From Pseudomonadota bacterium (GTDB lineage: Bacteria > Pseudomonadota > Alphaproteobacteria > Caulobacterales > Caulobacteraceae): a DNA stretch of 64,000 bases. A model generated the notes under the pieces. The model saw only the letters and a list, made by a program, of their open reading frames with translations. It had not been told where the DNA came from and did no database searches. The stretch covers positions 1 through 64,000 of the forward strand of contig JAEWDF010000064.1 of assembly GCA_023390245.1 (NCBI GenBank), read 5' to 3'. The stretch's first letter is position 1. Each line of letters opens with the position of its first letter. The translations under genes and the position numbers were made by a program. Positions 8,430-15,515 of the stretch are shown in pieces.

Positions 8430-9152
8430 CTAAGCCGCGTCCGGAAGCCAGACGGACTGGGACCCTCCCGCCTCCGGCGACCAGACGACGCGCCAGCCCG
8501 CGCCGGCCCGCGCGGCCGAGAATCCCGCTGCTCCCGCGCCGCCGGGATAGTCGTAGACCCTCTTGCCGACGCGGATCACGCCGGCCGACGCCGACGCCTC
8601 GGCGCGCCACCGGCCGTCCGCCAGAACCACGGGCAGGGGTCGTCCGTCCAGGGTCACCGTTGGCGCGGCGGCCGCGCGGCCGGAAAGGATCATCGCCGTC
8701 CCGTCCGAATCGACGGCGTCGAGCGGGCCGCCGGCCCCCAGCCGTCGGGTCGGCTGGCCCGCCGACAGCAGGACGGCCGGTCCCGTTTCGTCCCGCAGTA
8801 CCAGCAGGCGCGTCGGCGCGGCGAACGTCTCCTCGCCGGACTGCACCTCCAGGCTCAGCAGCGCATCCTGGGAGGGCGCCGGCAGACGAATGTCGAAGCG
8901 CCCGTCGAGCGCCGCCGACGCCGCCACGGCCTGACCTTCCCAGCCGCGCAGCACCACGCGGGCCCTGGGCCCCGCCGTTCCCGAGACGATCAGCGTCCCG
9001 CCCTGGCGCGCCACGGCGGCGACCTCCGGCGGCCGGAGCCAGGCGCTGGGCTCGGCGGCGGCCGCGGCGTGGGCAGGCGCATCGGCCGGCTCGCGGGAAC
9101 AGGCTGCGCTCCCGATCAGGGACAGGACGAGAAGGACGATGCTGCGTTTCAT
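8430..9152 (-). CDS. Putative lipoprotein with beta-rich repeats
   Basis: A 240-aa protein whose chosen start (9152, MKRSIVLLVLSLIGSAAC) gives a clean lipoprotein signal with Cys18; the longer reading frame upstream would bury it. The mature part has several beta-sandwich-like phrases, for example LIVSGTAGPRARVVLRGWEG and ILSGRAAAAPTVTLDG, reminiscent of Ig-like or bacterial Big modules that bind or present at the envelope. It is divergent from the LOG-family gene, with 115 bp between starts. No enzyme motif is seen; a structural role in the envelope is only a guess. Confidence 0.7.
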   Translation of the reverse strand: MKRSIVLLVLSLIGSAACSREPADAPAHAAAAAEPSAWLRPPEVAAVARQGGTLIVSGTAGPRARVVLRGWEGQAVAASAALDGRFDIRLPAPSQDALLSLEVQSGEETFAAPTRLLVLRDETGPAVLLSAGQPTRRLGAGGPLDAVDSDGTAMILSGRAAAAPTVTLDGRPLPVVLADGRWRAEASASAGVIRVGKRVYDYPGGAGAAGFSAARAGAGWRVVWSPEAGGSQSVWLPDAA

Positions 9153-9267
9153 CCCGATCCCCGATAGAAGGACTGCCGCACGGCGACGGCGCGTGTTAGC
9201 TCGCCCGGCCGCGGTTTGGCCATGCGAAAACGTCCGGCCCGCCGTTTCATCCAGTCCTAGAGGCGTC

Positions 9268-9870
9268 ATGTCCCTGCCCCCCGTCGCCATCCAGCCCTTC
9301 GATGGCCCCTCCGTCTGCCTGTTCTGCGCCTCGTCCGAAAGCGCCCACCCCGACTATATGGAGGCCGCCCGCGCCTTCGGCCGCGCGACGGCCGAAGGCG
9401 GCTGGCGGCTGGTCTATGGCGGCGGCGGAGTCGGCCTGATGGGCGCCGCCGCCCGCGCGGCCCATGCCGAGGGCGGGCGGGTCGTCGGCATCATGCCGGC
9501 CTTCCTGCGCAGCCGCGAGCGTCTGTTCGACGAGGTCGAGACGGTGGTCGTCACCTCCATGCACGAACGCAAGCAACTGATGTACGACCAGTCCGACGCC
9601 TTCGTCGTGGCGCCGGGCGGCATCGGCACGCTGGAGGAGGTGGTGGAACTGCTGTCCTGGAAGCGGCTGGACCTGCACCACAAGCCGATCGTCTTCCTGA
9701 ACGTCAACGGCTTCTGGAACGACTTCTTCGACCTGATGCGGCACAGCGTCGCCGAGGGCATGACGCCGGCCAGCTTCCTGGACGCCTGGACCGTGGCCCG
9801 GACGGTGGAGCAGGCCATGGAGCAGATCCAAGCCGGCGGCCCCGCTGAATTGAATTATGATCGGCGTTAA
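9268..9870 (+). CDS. LOG-family phosphoribohydrolase (TIGR00730)
   Basis: A 200-aa Rossmann-fold protein of the LONELY GUY family, which removes ribose 5-phosphate from (cytokinin) nucleotide monophosphates; in bacteria the substrate may simply be AMP. The signatures VYGGGGVGLMGAAARA and PGGIGTLEEVVELLSW (the PGGxGTxxE catalytic motif) are intact, as is MHERKQLM. The ATG at 9268 was chosen because the upstream part of the frame has no family similarity. It is probably monocistronic, with an AT-rich inverted repeat downstream. Confidence 0.92.
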   Translation: MSLPPVAIQPFDGPSVCLFCASSESAHPDYMEAARAFGRATAEGGWRLVYGGGGVGLMGAAARAAHAEGGRVVGIMPAFLRSRERLFDEVETVVVTSMHERKQLMYDQSDAFVVAPGGIGTLEEVVELLSWKRLDLHHKPIVFLNVNGFWNDFFDLMRHSVAEGMTPASFLDAWTVARTVEQAMEQIQAGGPAELNYDRR

Positions 9871-9901
9871 GTTACCAGCGTTCCGTTGCCGATCTCCGAT
9901 A

Positions 9902-9924
9902 TTGACAGTTTTTAAAAAAAACTG
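9902..9924. promoter_or_regulatory. AT-rich inverted repeat with TTGACA box
   Basis: CAGTTTTT (9906-9913) and AAAAACTG (9917-9924) form an 8-bp inverted repeat in an otherwise GC-rich region, and TTGACA (9902-9907) overlaps its left arm. It may be the -35 region of the gene at 9973, or a weak bidirectional terminator. No good -10 box is seen 17 bp downstream. Confidence 0.4.
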
Positions 9925-9972
9925 ACATTGGCGCGACCTGTCCCGTCGTTCCAATCTCGGAGAAAGACTCCC

Positions 9973-10266
9973 ATGCGTGTCCTGTTCCTCGCGGCCGCCC
10001 TGTTCGCCGCCGCTCCCGCCGTCGCCCAGACGCCCGCCGCCAGCCTGACCCTGGTCGACGCCGCCACGGCGCCCGCTCGTCCGGTGATCATCGACGGCGT
10101 GCGCTGGTCCTGCGAGGGCGCGGCCTGCACAGCCTCAGGCGCCGGCGCCGAACAGCCGGCGACGCGCGCCTGCCGCCGCGTGGTCCAGCGTCTCGGCGCC
10201 GTCTCCGCCTTCACCTACAAGGGCGTGGCCCTGACCGACGCGCAGATCGTCGCCTGCAACGCCTGA
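9973..10266 (+). CDS. Small exported protein, CC_3452-like
   Basis: A 97-aa protein with a typical Sec signal (MRVLFLAAALFAAAPAVAQ, cleavage after AVA-Q). The mature domain has four Cys residues (SCEGAACT, TRACRRV, VACNA) that can form two disulfides, as expected for a periplasmic protein. Its pattern, including a VGAV/LGAV-S-F-Y-G-L stretch before the terminal Cys, recalls a small secreted family common in Caulobacterales and Sphingomonadales (I recall the name CC_3452). No catalytic function is known to me. GGAGAAAGA upstream serves as the ribosome-binding site. Confidence 0.75.
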   Translation: MRVLFLAAALFAAAPAVAQTPAASLTLVDAATAPARPVIIDGVRWSCEGAACTASGAGAEQPATRACRRVVQRLGAVSAFTYKGVALTDAQIVACNA

Positions 10267-10274
10267 CGGGTCCG

Positions 10275-10296
10275 GAGACGGCCGTCAGGCCGTCTC
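10275..10296. terminator. Bidirectional hairpin between convergent genes
   Basis: GAGACGGCC and GGCCGTCTC form a perfect 9-bp stem with a GTCA loop, just after the stop of the small exported protein and over the gltX stop codon (minus strand). There is no T-tract, so termination may be weak or Rho-assisted. Confidence 0.5.
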
Positions 10297-11619
10297 GCCC
10301 CTCAACCGCCGGACGATGGTCTCCCGGCCGATCAGCGGAACCATCGCCGCCATGTCCGGCCCGTGCGCCTGGCCTGTCAGCGCCAGGCGCAGCGGCATGA
10401 ACAGCGCCTTGCCCTTGGCGCCGGTCTCGGCCTTCACGGCGCCGGTCCAGGCGGCCCAGGCGTCCTCGCCGATCGTCTCGGGCAGCAGCGCCAGAGCCTG
10501 TTCCGCGAAGGCGGCGTCCTCAATCACCGGCGTGACCGGTCCCTTCACGATCCTGGCCATGTCGGCGACATCGCCGAACGTCTGCAGATTGGGCCGCACC
10601 GCGTTCCAAAAGGCCTCGCCGAGATCGGCGCCCAGCGCCTGAAGGCGCGGCCTGGCCGTCGCATAGGTCATCGCGTGCAGCGCCTGGGCGTTCAGCCGGT
10701 CGAGGTCCGCGGTGTCGTAGCGGGCGGGCGACCGCCCCATCTTGGAGAAGGCGAAGCTTTCGCCCAGCGCCTGCACGGATTCGCCCACTTCCAGCGGGTC
10801 CGAGGTGCCGATGCGCCCCAGGTGGCTGGTGATGGCGATCGGCTCGTAGCCCTGCTCGCGCATCTCGCTGATGGACAGCGAGCCCAGCCGCTTGGACAGG
10901 GCCGCGCCGTCCGCCCCGACCAGCAGGGGCATGTGGGCGAAGCCGGGGATTCCCGCGCCCAGCGCTTCGAAGATCTCGATCTGGGCCCCGGTGTTGGTGA
11001 CGTGGTCCTCGCCCCGGATGATGTGGGTCACGCCCATGTCGATGTCGTCGACGACCGACGGCAGGGTGTAGAGGAACAGACCGTCCTCGCGGATCAGCAC
11101 GGGATCGGACATGGAGGCCGTGTCGACCTCGGCATGTCCACGCGCCAGGTCCTCCCAGGCGACGCGCTTGCCGTCCAGCCTGAAGCGCCAGTGCGGACGC
11201 CGGCCCTCGGCCTCATAGGCGGCCTTCTGCGCCTCGGTCAGGTCCAGGGCGGCGCGGTCGTAGATCGGCGGCAGGCCGCGCGACAACTGCACCTTGCGCC
11301 GGCGATCCAGTTCCTCGGCCGTCTCATAAGCGGGATAGAGCCGGCCCGACGCCTTCAGCCGCTCGGCGGCTTCCTCATAACGGTCGAAGCGCTTGGACTG
11401 GTTGTAGCGCTCGTCCCAGGTCAGGCCCAGCCAGGTCAGGTCGTCCTCGATCCCCTGCTCGAACTCGGGCGTCGAGCGGGCCAGGTCGGTGTCGTCGATG
11501 CGCAGGATGAACGACCCGCCCTGCCCTTTCGCGAACAGCCAGTTCACCAGGGCGGTGCGGACATTGCCGACGTGCAGCTTACCCGTCGGCGACGGGGCGA
11601 AACGGACCTTGACGGACAT
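10285..11619 (-). CDS. gltX: Glutamyl-tRNA synthetase
   Basis: A class I aminoacyl-tRNA synthetase of 444 aa. The HIGH-type signature is PSPTGKLHVGN (residues 9-19) and the KMSKS-type loop is ALSKRLGSLS. WRFRLDG and IIRGEDHVTNT, both typical of GluRS, lie between them. The C-terminal helical anticodon-binding part is compact. Alphaproteobacteria often carry two gltX genes, one of which may charge tRNA-Gln for the GatCAB route; the sequence alone does not say which this is. It is a monocistronic minus-strand gene with 107 bp to the divergent vapB. Confidence 0.96.
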   Translation of the reverse strand: MSVKVRFAPSPTGKLHVGNVRTALVNWLFAKGQGGSFILRIDDTDLARSTPEFEQGIEDDLTWLGLTWDERYNQSKRFDRYEEAAERLKASGRLYPAYETAEELDRRRKVQLSRGLPPIYDRAALDLTEAQKAAYEAEGRRPHWRFRLDGKRVAWEDLARGHAEVDTASMSDPVLIREDGLFLYTLPSVVDDIDMGVTHIIRGEDHVTNTGAQIEIFEALGAGIPGFAHMPLLVGADGAALSKRLGSLSISEMREQGYEPIAITSHLGRIGTSDPLEVGESVQALGESFAFSKMGRSPARYDTADLDRLNAQALHAMTYATARPRLQALGADLGEAFWNAVRPNLQTFGDVADMARIVKGPVTPVIEDAAFAEQALALLPETIGEDAWAAWTGAVKAETGAKGKALFMPLRLALTGQAHGPDMAAMVPLIGRETIVRRLRGETA

Positions 11620-11726
11620 GGGGGATCAGCGACCTCGAATTCGAGGCGGCTAGGTCGCGCCGCACGCCCGCCAAGTCAAGGCGCGGCTTGGAGCGAAGAC
11701 GGCGTCATGATAAACTCCCGCCTGTC

Positions 11727-11990
11727 ATGAACGCACCCGTGCAGATCAAGAAGCCGGAAGTCGCCGAGCGCCTGCGCAGCATGGCGCGGCGCGAAGGCGT
11801 GTCCATCACCGATCTGGTGGATGAGATGACGCGTGAGCGGGAGGCGCGAATGGACATGGCTCGGGAGGCCGAAGTCCAGCGCAAGATCGCGGTGGCGAAG
11901 CGCATCATTGAGGAATTCAACGCCTTGCCGATCGTAGGACCGCTTCTGACGGACGACGATTTTTATGATGAAAGCGGCCTGCCGAAGTGA
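11727..11990 (+). CDS. VapB-type antitoxin
   Basis: An 87-aa antitoxin. The N-terminal half (KPEVAERLRSMARREGVSITDLVDEMTRERE) resembles the DNA-binding part of the Rv0623/PSK-type VapB family; the acidic C-terminal tail (LLTDDDFYDESGLPK) is the usual toxin-masking segment. It overlaps the toxin gene start by 4 nt (GTGA), the standard antitoxin-first arrangement, so it probably represses its own operon. The start at 11727 was chosen over an upstream Met with no homology. Confidence 0.85.
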   Translation: MNAPVQIKKPEVAERLRSMARREGVSITDLVDEMTREREARMDMAREAEVQRKIAVAKRIIEEFNALPIVGPLLTDDDFYDESGLPK

Positions 11991-12379
11991 TCGTCGTCGA
12001 TGCGTCCGCGCTTGTGGCCATCCTGCTTCAGGAGCCGGAAGAAGACGCCTTCCTTGAAGTCCTGTCCCGCTCCAGCGGCGTCTTGTCGCCGATCGGATAT
12101 TGGGAAGCGCACACCCGGGTCCAGGCTTTACGCGGCGATGACGGCGTCCAGCGCCTGGATAGGCTTCTCGCCAATTTCGACATCCGCATCGCACCCGCCA
12201 CCGACGTGACAGCAAAACTCGCGGTCCAGGCCCAGGTCGCCTTCGGCAAGCGCACTCCGGCGAAGTTGAATCTCGGAGACTGCTTCGCCTACGCCCTGGC
12301 CAAGGAGCGCGGCGCGGCCCTGCTCTACAAGGGCGACGACTTCGCCCGCACGGATGTCGAACCGGCGGCGGGCGCCTGA
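11987..12379 (+). CDS. VapC-type PIN-domain toxin
   Basis: A 130-aa PIN-domain RNase toxin starting at GTG within the vapB stop. The metal-binding acidic residues are in place: D5 (VVDASAL), E40 (YWEAHTR), D98 (LNLGDCFAYALA) and D117/D118 (YKGDDFARTDV). An intact active site implies a functional Mg-dependent tRNA or rRNA cleaver neutralised by the neighbouring VapB. It is convergent with dksA, with the two stop codons abutting. The module appears complete and not recently degraded. Confidence 0.88.
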   Translation: MIVVDASALVAILLQEPEEDAFLEVLSRSSGVLSPIGYWEAHTRVQALRGDDGVQRLDRLLANFDIRIAPATDVTAKLAVQAQVAFGKRTPAKLNLGDCFAYALAKERGAALLYKGDDFARTDVEPAAGA

Positions 12380-12823
12380 TCAATCGTCGCGGTGCACGCG
12401 TTCGCGGCGCTCGTGCCGTTCCTGGGCCTCCACCGACAGAGTCGCGGTCGGACGGGCTTCCAGCCGTCCCAAGCCGATCGGCTCGCCCGTGTCCTCGCAA
12501 TAGCCGTAAGTTCCGTCCTCGATCCGGCGCAGCGCTTCGTCGATCTTGGAGATCAACTTGCGCTGGCGGTCGCGGGTCCGCAGTTCCAGCGCCCGATCCG
12601 ATTCCGACGACGCGCGATCCACCAGATCGGGATGGTTCTCGGTCTCGGCCTTCAGATTGACCACCGTGCCCTTGGACTCGCGAAGGATGTCGTCCTTCCA
12701 GACCAGCAGCTTCTTCTTGAAATAGGCCAACTGTCGCTCGTTCATGAACGACTCGTCATCCGACGGCCGATACGAGACCGGTTCTTCGGACACTACAGAC
12801 GCCAATGCGTTCATCGCACTCAC
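12380..12823 (-). CDS. dksA: RNA polymerase-binding factor DksA, reduced zinc finger
   Basis: A 147-aa transcription factor that enters the secondary channel of RNA polymerase and, with ppGpp, mediates the stringent response. The coiled-coil region and RRLxARPTA-type segment (LGRLEARPTATLS) identify the family. Of the four zinc-binding Cys of E. coli DksA only the first remains (GYCEDTGEP...LSVEAQE), a pattern seen in alphaproteobacterial DksA proteins that fold without zinc. The annotated start is GTG 12823; the ATG at 12814 (MNALAS) is an equally plausible start. It is convergent with vapC. Confidence 0.92.
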   Translation of the reverse strand: MSAMNALASVVSEEPVSYRPSDDESFMNERQLAYFKKKLLVWKDDILRESKGTVVNLKAETENHPDLVDRASSESDRALELRTRDRQRKLISKIDEALRRIEDGTYGYCEDTGEPIGLGRLEARPTATLSVEAQERHERRERVHRDD

Positions 12824-12995
12824 GCTCTAAAAGCACGCCCCCCTGTGGCGTATGGGCCGTATAAAGAGGCTCGCGAGTCACGGCAACGCGGTTCGCGATT
12901 CCGTGATCGGAAAGAGGAAAAAGATCGAGCCAGGCGTGGCAAATCTCCCGCACCCGCTCAGCTTGGCCATGAATTTCCGAGACTTGGTTCGCCCG

Positions 12996-13424
12996 TCAGG
13001 GGCGACGGCGCATCTCCGCCTTGGCCAGTTCGACCGAGGCGCGAAGATCGATCTGGTCGAGCACGCCGTTCAGGCCGGCGTCGTCCTCGCCCGAGGGACG
13101 CTCCTCACGCAGGGCCCGGGCCAGCCGCTCCACGGTCGGCTCCGACGCATCGCCCGACAACAGGGCCAGTTTCAGGTCGTCAAGCCGGTCCAGCAGGCCG
13201 CCGCCGCGCCGGACGGCGCGCCGGCGCCGCTCCAGCGGCCCCTCCACCCCCTGCAGGGCCATCAGCGCCGAAACATCGGCGACGCCGGCGGAAGCCGAGG
13301 TCGCAGCGGCGGCCGCGGCGGGCGCAGCCGCACCGGCTCCGCCCAGGGAAAAGCCGCTCGCGGCCTTGGCCGCGCCTCGCCCCCCCGTCGCAGCGCTGGT
13401 TCCAGCGGGTCCGGTGACCTTCAT
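12996..13424 (-). CDS. fliX: Flagellar assembly regulator FliX
   Basis: A Caulobacterales-specific class II flagellar protein that couples completion of the MS-ring/switch/export assembly to activity of the sigma-54 activator FlbD. The 142-aa product from ATG 13424 ends in the conserved part: VSALMALQGVE, RRRAVRRGGGLLDRLDDLKLALL, LARALREERPS, GLNGVLDQIDLRASVELAKAE. The longer frame upstream is not FliX-like. It is divergent from flgI, as in Caulobacter. A CtrA-like site sits 55-70 bp before the start, consistent with class II control. Confidence 0.92.
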   Translation of the reverse strand: MKVTGPAGTSAATGGRGAAKAASGFSLGGAGAAAPAAAAAATSASAGVADVSALMALQGVEGPLERRRRAVRRGGGLLDRLDDLKLALLSGDASEPTVERLARALREERPSGEDDAGLNGVLDQIDLRASVELAKAEMRRRP

Positions 13425-13478
13425 CGACGCCTTCTCCAGATCATCGCCCAACCCTTCGCCGGCGCGGGTGACCTTTTG

Positions 13479-13494
13479 GTTAACGGCCCGGCAA
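13479..13494 (-). promoter_or_regulatory. CtrA-like site upstream of fliX
   Basis: On the minus strand it reads TTGC-N7-TTAAC. The CtrA consensus is TTAA-N7-TTAAC, so the second half is perfect and the first matches at two of four bases. The position about 55 bp before the fliX ATG fits a class II flagellar promoter. Confidence 0.45.
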
Positions 13495-13504
13495 ATTGTG
13501 CCGG
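13488..13504. promoter_or_regulatory. FlbD (ftr)-like palindrome upstream of flgI
   Basis: CCGGCA-AATTG-TGCCGG is a perfect 6-bp dyad about 55-70 bp upstream of the flgI -24 element. Very similar CCGGCAA/TTGCC dyads occur in the flgK-fliK intergenic region of this window. Position and recurrence suggest an enhancer for the NtrC-type activator FlbD; it also overlaps the fliX CtrA-like site. Confidence 0.5.
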
Positions 13505-13556
13505 ACGGTCTGGCGGCTTTGCGAATTTTCCATAGGCTTTTCAACCATTCGACAAA

Positions 13557-13572
13557 CGGCACGATCCTCGCA
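13557..13572 (+). promoter_or_regulatory. Sigma-54 promoter of flgI operon
   Basis: CGGCACGATCCTCGCA matches the -24/-12 consensus TGGCACG-N4-TTGCA, with GG and GC exactly 10 bp apart. The predicted transcript starts near 13583, about 26 nt before the flgI ATG. Confidence 0.65.
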
Positions 13573-13608
13573 CGCCCGACAACCGAACGCGTCCAGGACA
13601 CTCCAACG

Positions 13609-14724
13609 ATGCAGAAGTTGCTTGCCCGATTCATCGCCGCCCTCGCCGCCGCGGCCCTGGCCTGCGCCGCCGGCGCGGCCTGCGCCCAGTCGCGGATCAA
13701 GGACATCGCCTCCGTCGAGGGCGTGCGCACCAACCAACTGGTCGGCTACGGCCTGGTCGTGGGACTGAATGGCACCGGCGATTCCCTGCGCAACTCGCCC
13801 TTCACCCGCCAGTCGCTGGAAGGGATGATGGAGCGCCTGGGCGTCAACATCCGCAACGCCACCGCCAACACCAAGAACCTGGCCGCCGTCATGGTCACGG
13901 CCGACCTGCCGGCCTTCTCCACGCCCGGCTCGCGCATCGACGTCGCCGTCTCGACCATGGGCGACGCCAAGAGCCTGCTGGGCGGCACCCTGCTGGTCAC
14001 GGCGCTGCAGGGCGCGGATGGGCAGGTTTATGCGGTGGCCCAGGGCTCGATCCAGACCGGCGCTGTCTCGGCCTCGGGCGCATCCGGTTCCTCGGTCACG
14101 CGCGGCGTCCCGACGGCGGGCCGCATCGCCTCGGGCGCAACGGTCGAGCGCGAGACGGGCTTCGAACTGGCGAACATGAACGAGGTCCGGCTGAACCTGC
14201 GCAATCCCGACTTCACCACCGCGCAGCGGGTGGCGGGCGTCATCAACGGAGCCTTCCCCGGCGCGGCCCTGGCGGAGAACGGCGCGGTCGTCGCTATCCG
14301 CTCGCCCGGCCAAATGGGCATGGCCGGCTTCATCAGCCAGATCGAGAACCTGCCTGTCACCGTCGACGCCCCGGCCAAGGTGGTGATCGACGAGGTCAAC
14401 GGCGTCATCGTCATGGGCGAGGCCGTGCGCGTCTCCCGCGTCGCCATCGCCCAGGGCAACCTGACCATCTCGGTCCAGGAACAGCCGTTCGTCAGCCAGC
14501 CCGCCCCCTTCAGCCAGGGCCAGACGGCCGTCGTGCCGGATTCGCGCGTCAGCGTTGAGGAGGATCGCGGCGTCCAGATGCGCATCGTCGGCGGCGGCGG
14601 GGCGGACCTGTCCACCCTGGTCAACGGCCTGAACACCCTGGGTGTCAGCCCGCGCGACATGATCAGCATCCTTCAGGCCATCAAGTCCGCCGGCGCCCTC
14701 CAGGCCGACATCGAGGTGATGTAA
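13609..14724 (+). CDS. flgI: Flagellar basal-body P-ring protein FlgI
   Basis: The periplasmic protein that polymerises into the P-ring bushing around the flagellar rod. The chosen ATG 13609 gives 371 aa with a Sec signal (LLARFIAALAAAALACAAGAACAQ). The mature protein starts SRIKDIASVEGVRTNQLVGYGLVVGLNGTGD, the hallmark of FlgI, and ends in the conserved LNTLGVSPRDMISILQAIKSAGALQADIEVM. The upstream part of the open frame overlaps fliX on the other strand and is not coding. It is followed by cheL (2-bp gap) and flbY. A sigma-54 promoter and FlbD-like dyad lie upstream. Confidence 0.97.
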   Translation: MQKLLARFIAALAAAALACAAGAACAQSRIKDIASVEGVRTNQLVGYGLVVGLNGTGDSLRNSPFTRQSLEGMMERLGVNIRNATANTKNLAAVMVTADLPAFSTPGSRIDVAVSTMGDAKSLLGGTLLVTALQGADGQVYAVAQGSIQTGAVSASGASGSSVTRGVPTAGRIASGATVERETGFELANMNEVRLNLRNPDFTTAQRVAGVINGAFPGAALAENGAVVAIRSPGQMGMAGFISQIENLPVTVDAPAKVVIDEVNGVIVMGEAVRVSRVAIAQGNLTISVQEQPFVSQPAPFSQGQTAVVPDSRVSVEEDRGVQMRIVGGGGADLSTLVNGLNTLGVSPRDMISILQAIKSAGALQADIEVM

Positions 14725-14726
14725 CG

Positions 14727-15029
14727 ATGAGCGACCTCGCTGTCTCTCCCGACCTGCTGCGGGGCGCGCCGACGACGCCGGCCGCCGCCGACCGGTCCCG
14801 CATGCGCGAGACCGCCGAGGCGTTCGAATCCGTCTTCCTGGCCCAGATGCTGAAGCCGATGTTCGAGACCCTGCCGACCGACGGCCCCTTCGGCGGCGGC
14901 GAGGGCGAGGCGACCTGGCGCAGCTTCCTGGTCGACGAGATGGCCAAGACCACGGTCCGGGCCGGCGGAATCGGTCTGGCCGACCGCGTGATGGCCGAGA
15001 TGATCAAGATGCAGGAGGGCGGGCGATGA
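14727..15029 (+). CDS. cheL: Rod-binding FlgJ-like protein (CheL)
   Basis: A 100-aa protein corresponding to the N-terminal, rod-capping domain of FlgJ, without the muramidase domain. This split form is usual in Caulobacterales and Rhizobiales, where it is named CheL. The family core ETAEAFESVFLAQMLKPMFETL and the GGEGEATWRSFLVDEMAKTTV segment are clear. It starts 2 bp after flgI and overlaps flbY by 4 bp (ATGA), so it is cotranscribed and translationally coupled. It is expected to help rod assembly in the periplasm with a separate lytic transglycosylase. Confidence 0.9.
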   Translation: MSDLAVSPDLLRGAPTTPAAADRSRMRETAEAFESVFLAQMLKPMFETLPTDGPFGGGEGEATWRSFLVDEMAKTTVRAGGIGLADRVMAEMIKMQEGGR

Positions 15030-15463
15030 GCGACGCCGAACTGGCCAGGACCCGTGCGAGCGGCCTGATCGATCTGACGCGGCGCCTGACCGACCGCCTG
15101 ACCCGCGAGATCGCGGTGCTGGAGGCGCGCCGGCCGCAGGATCTGGCCGCCGGCCAGCAGCAGACCCAGGAGCTGGTGAACCTGTATCGGCGCGAATGCG
15201 CGGCGGTGAAGGCGAACCCGGCCCTGATCGCGCCCGCGCCGCTTGAGGATCGCCGTACCCTGGCGACCGTGACCCAGACCTTCGAGGCCGTGCTGTCGCG
15301 CTACGCCGGCGCGGTCGAGGCGGCCCGCGTGGTGTCGGAAGGGCTGGTGCGCACCATCGCCCAGGAACTGGCCATCGCCCGCGTCCCCGCCTCGGCCTAT
15401 GACGTCGCGGGTCGCGCGGCCCAGGGCGACGGCCGCGCCGTGGCCCTGAACCGCACGGCCTGA
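15026..15463 (+). CDS. flbY: Flagellar protein FlbY
   Basis: A 145-aa, almost wholly helical cytoplasmic protein whose position after flgI-cheL matches flbY of Caulobacter. The pattern (LIDLTRRLTDRLTREIAVLEARRP... ELVNLYRRECAAVKANPALI) resembles FlgN-type export chaperones, so a chaperone role for hook-associated proteins is possible but inferred. The ATGA overlap with cheL supports operon membership. No regulatory signal separates it from its neighbours, and the operon appears to end here. Confidence 0.82.
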   Translation: MSDAELARTRASGLIDLTRRLTDRLTREIAVLEARRPQDLAAGQQQTQELVNLYRRECAAVKANPALIAPAPLEDRRTLATVTQTFEAVLSRYAGAVEAARVVSEGLVRTIAQELAIARVPASAYDVAGRAAQGDGRAVALNRTA

Positions 15464-15515
15464 TCAAGCCGTTGACGTTGCCGATTTTTTAAGCGGCCTG
15501 CGACATCATGGCGTC

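Noticed and set aside
12824..12995. Additional gene between dksA and fliX
   Set aside because: The only frames are short, lack ribosome-binding sites and have no protein-like character; probably the dksA promoter region.
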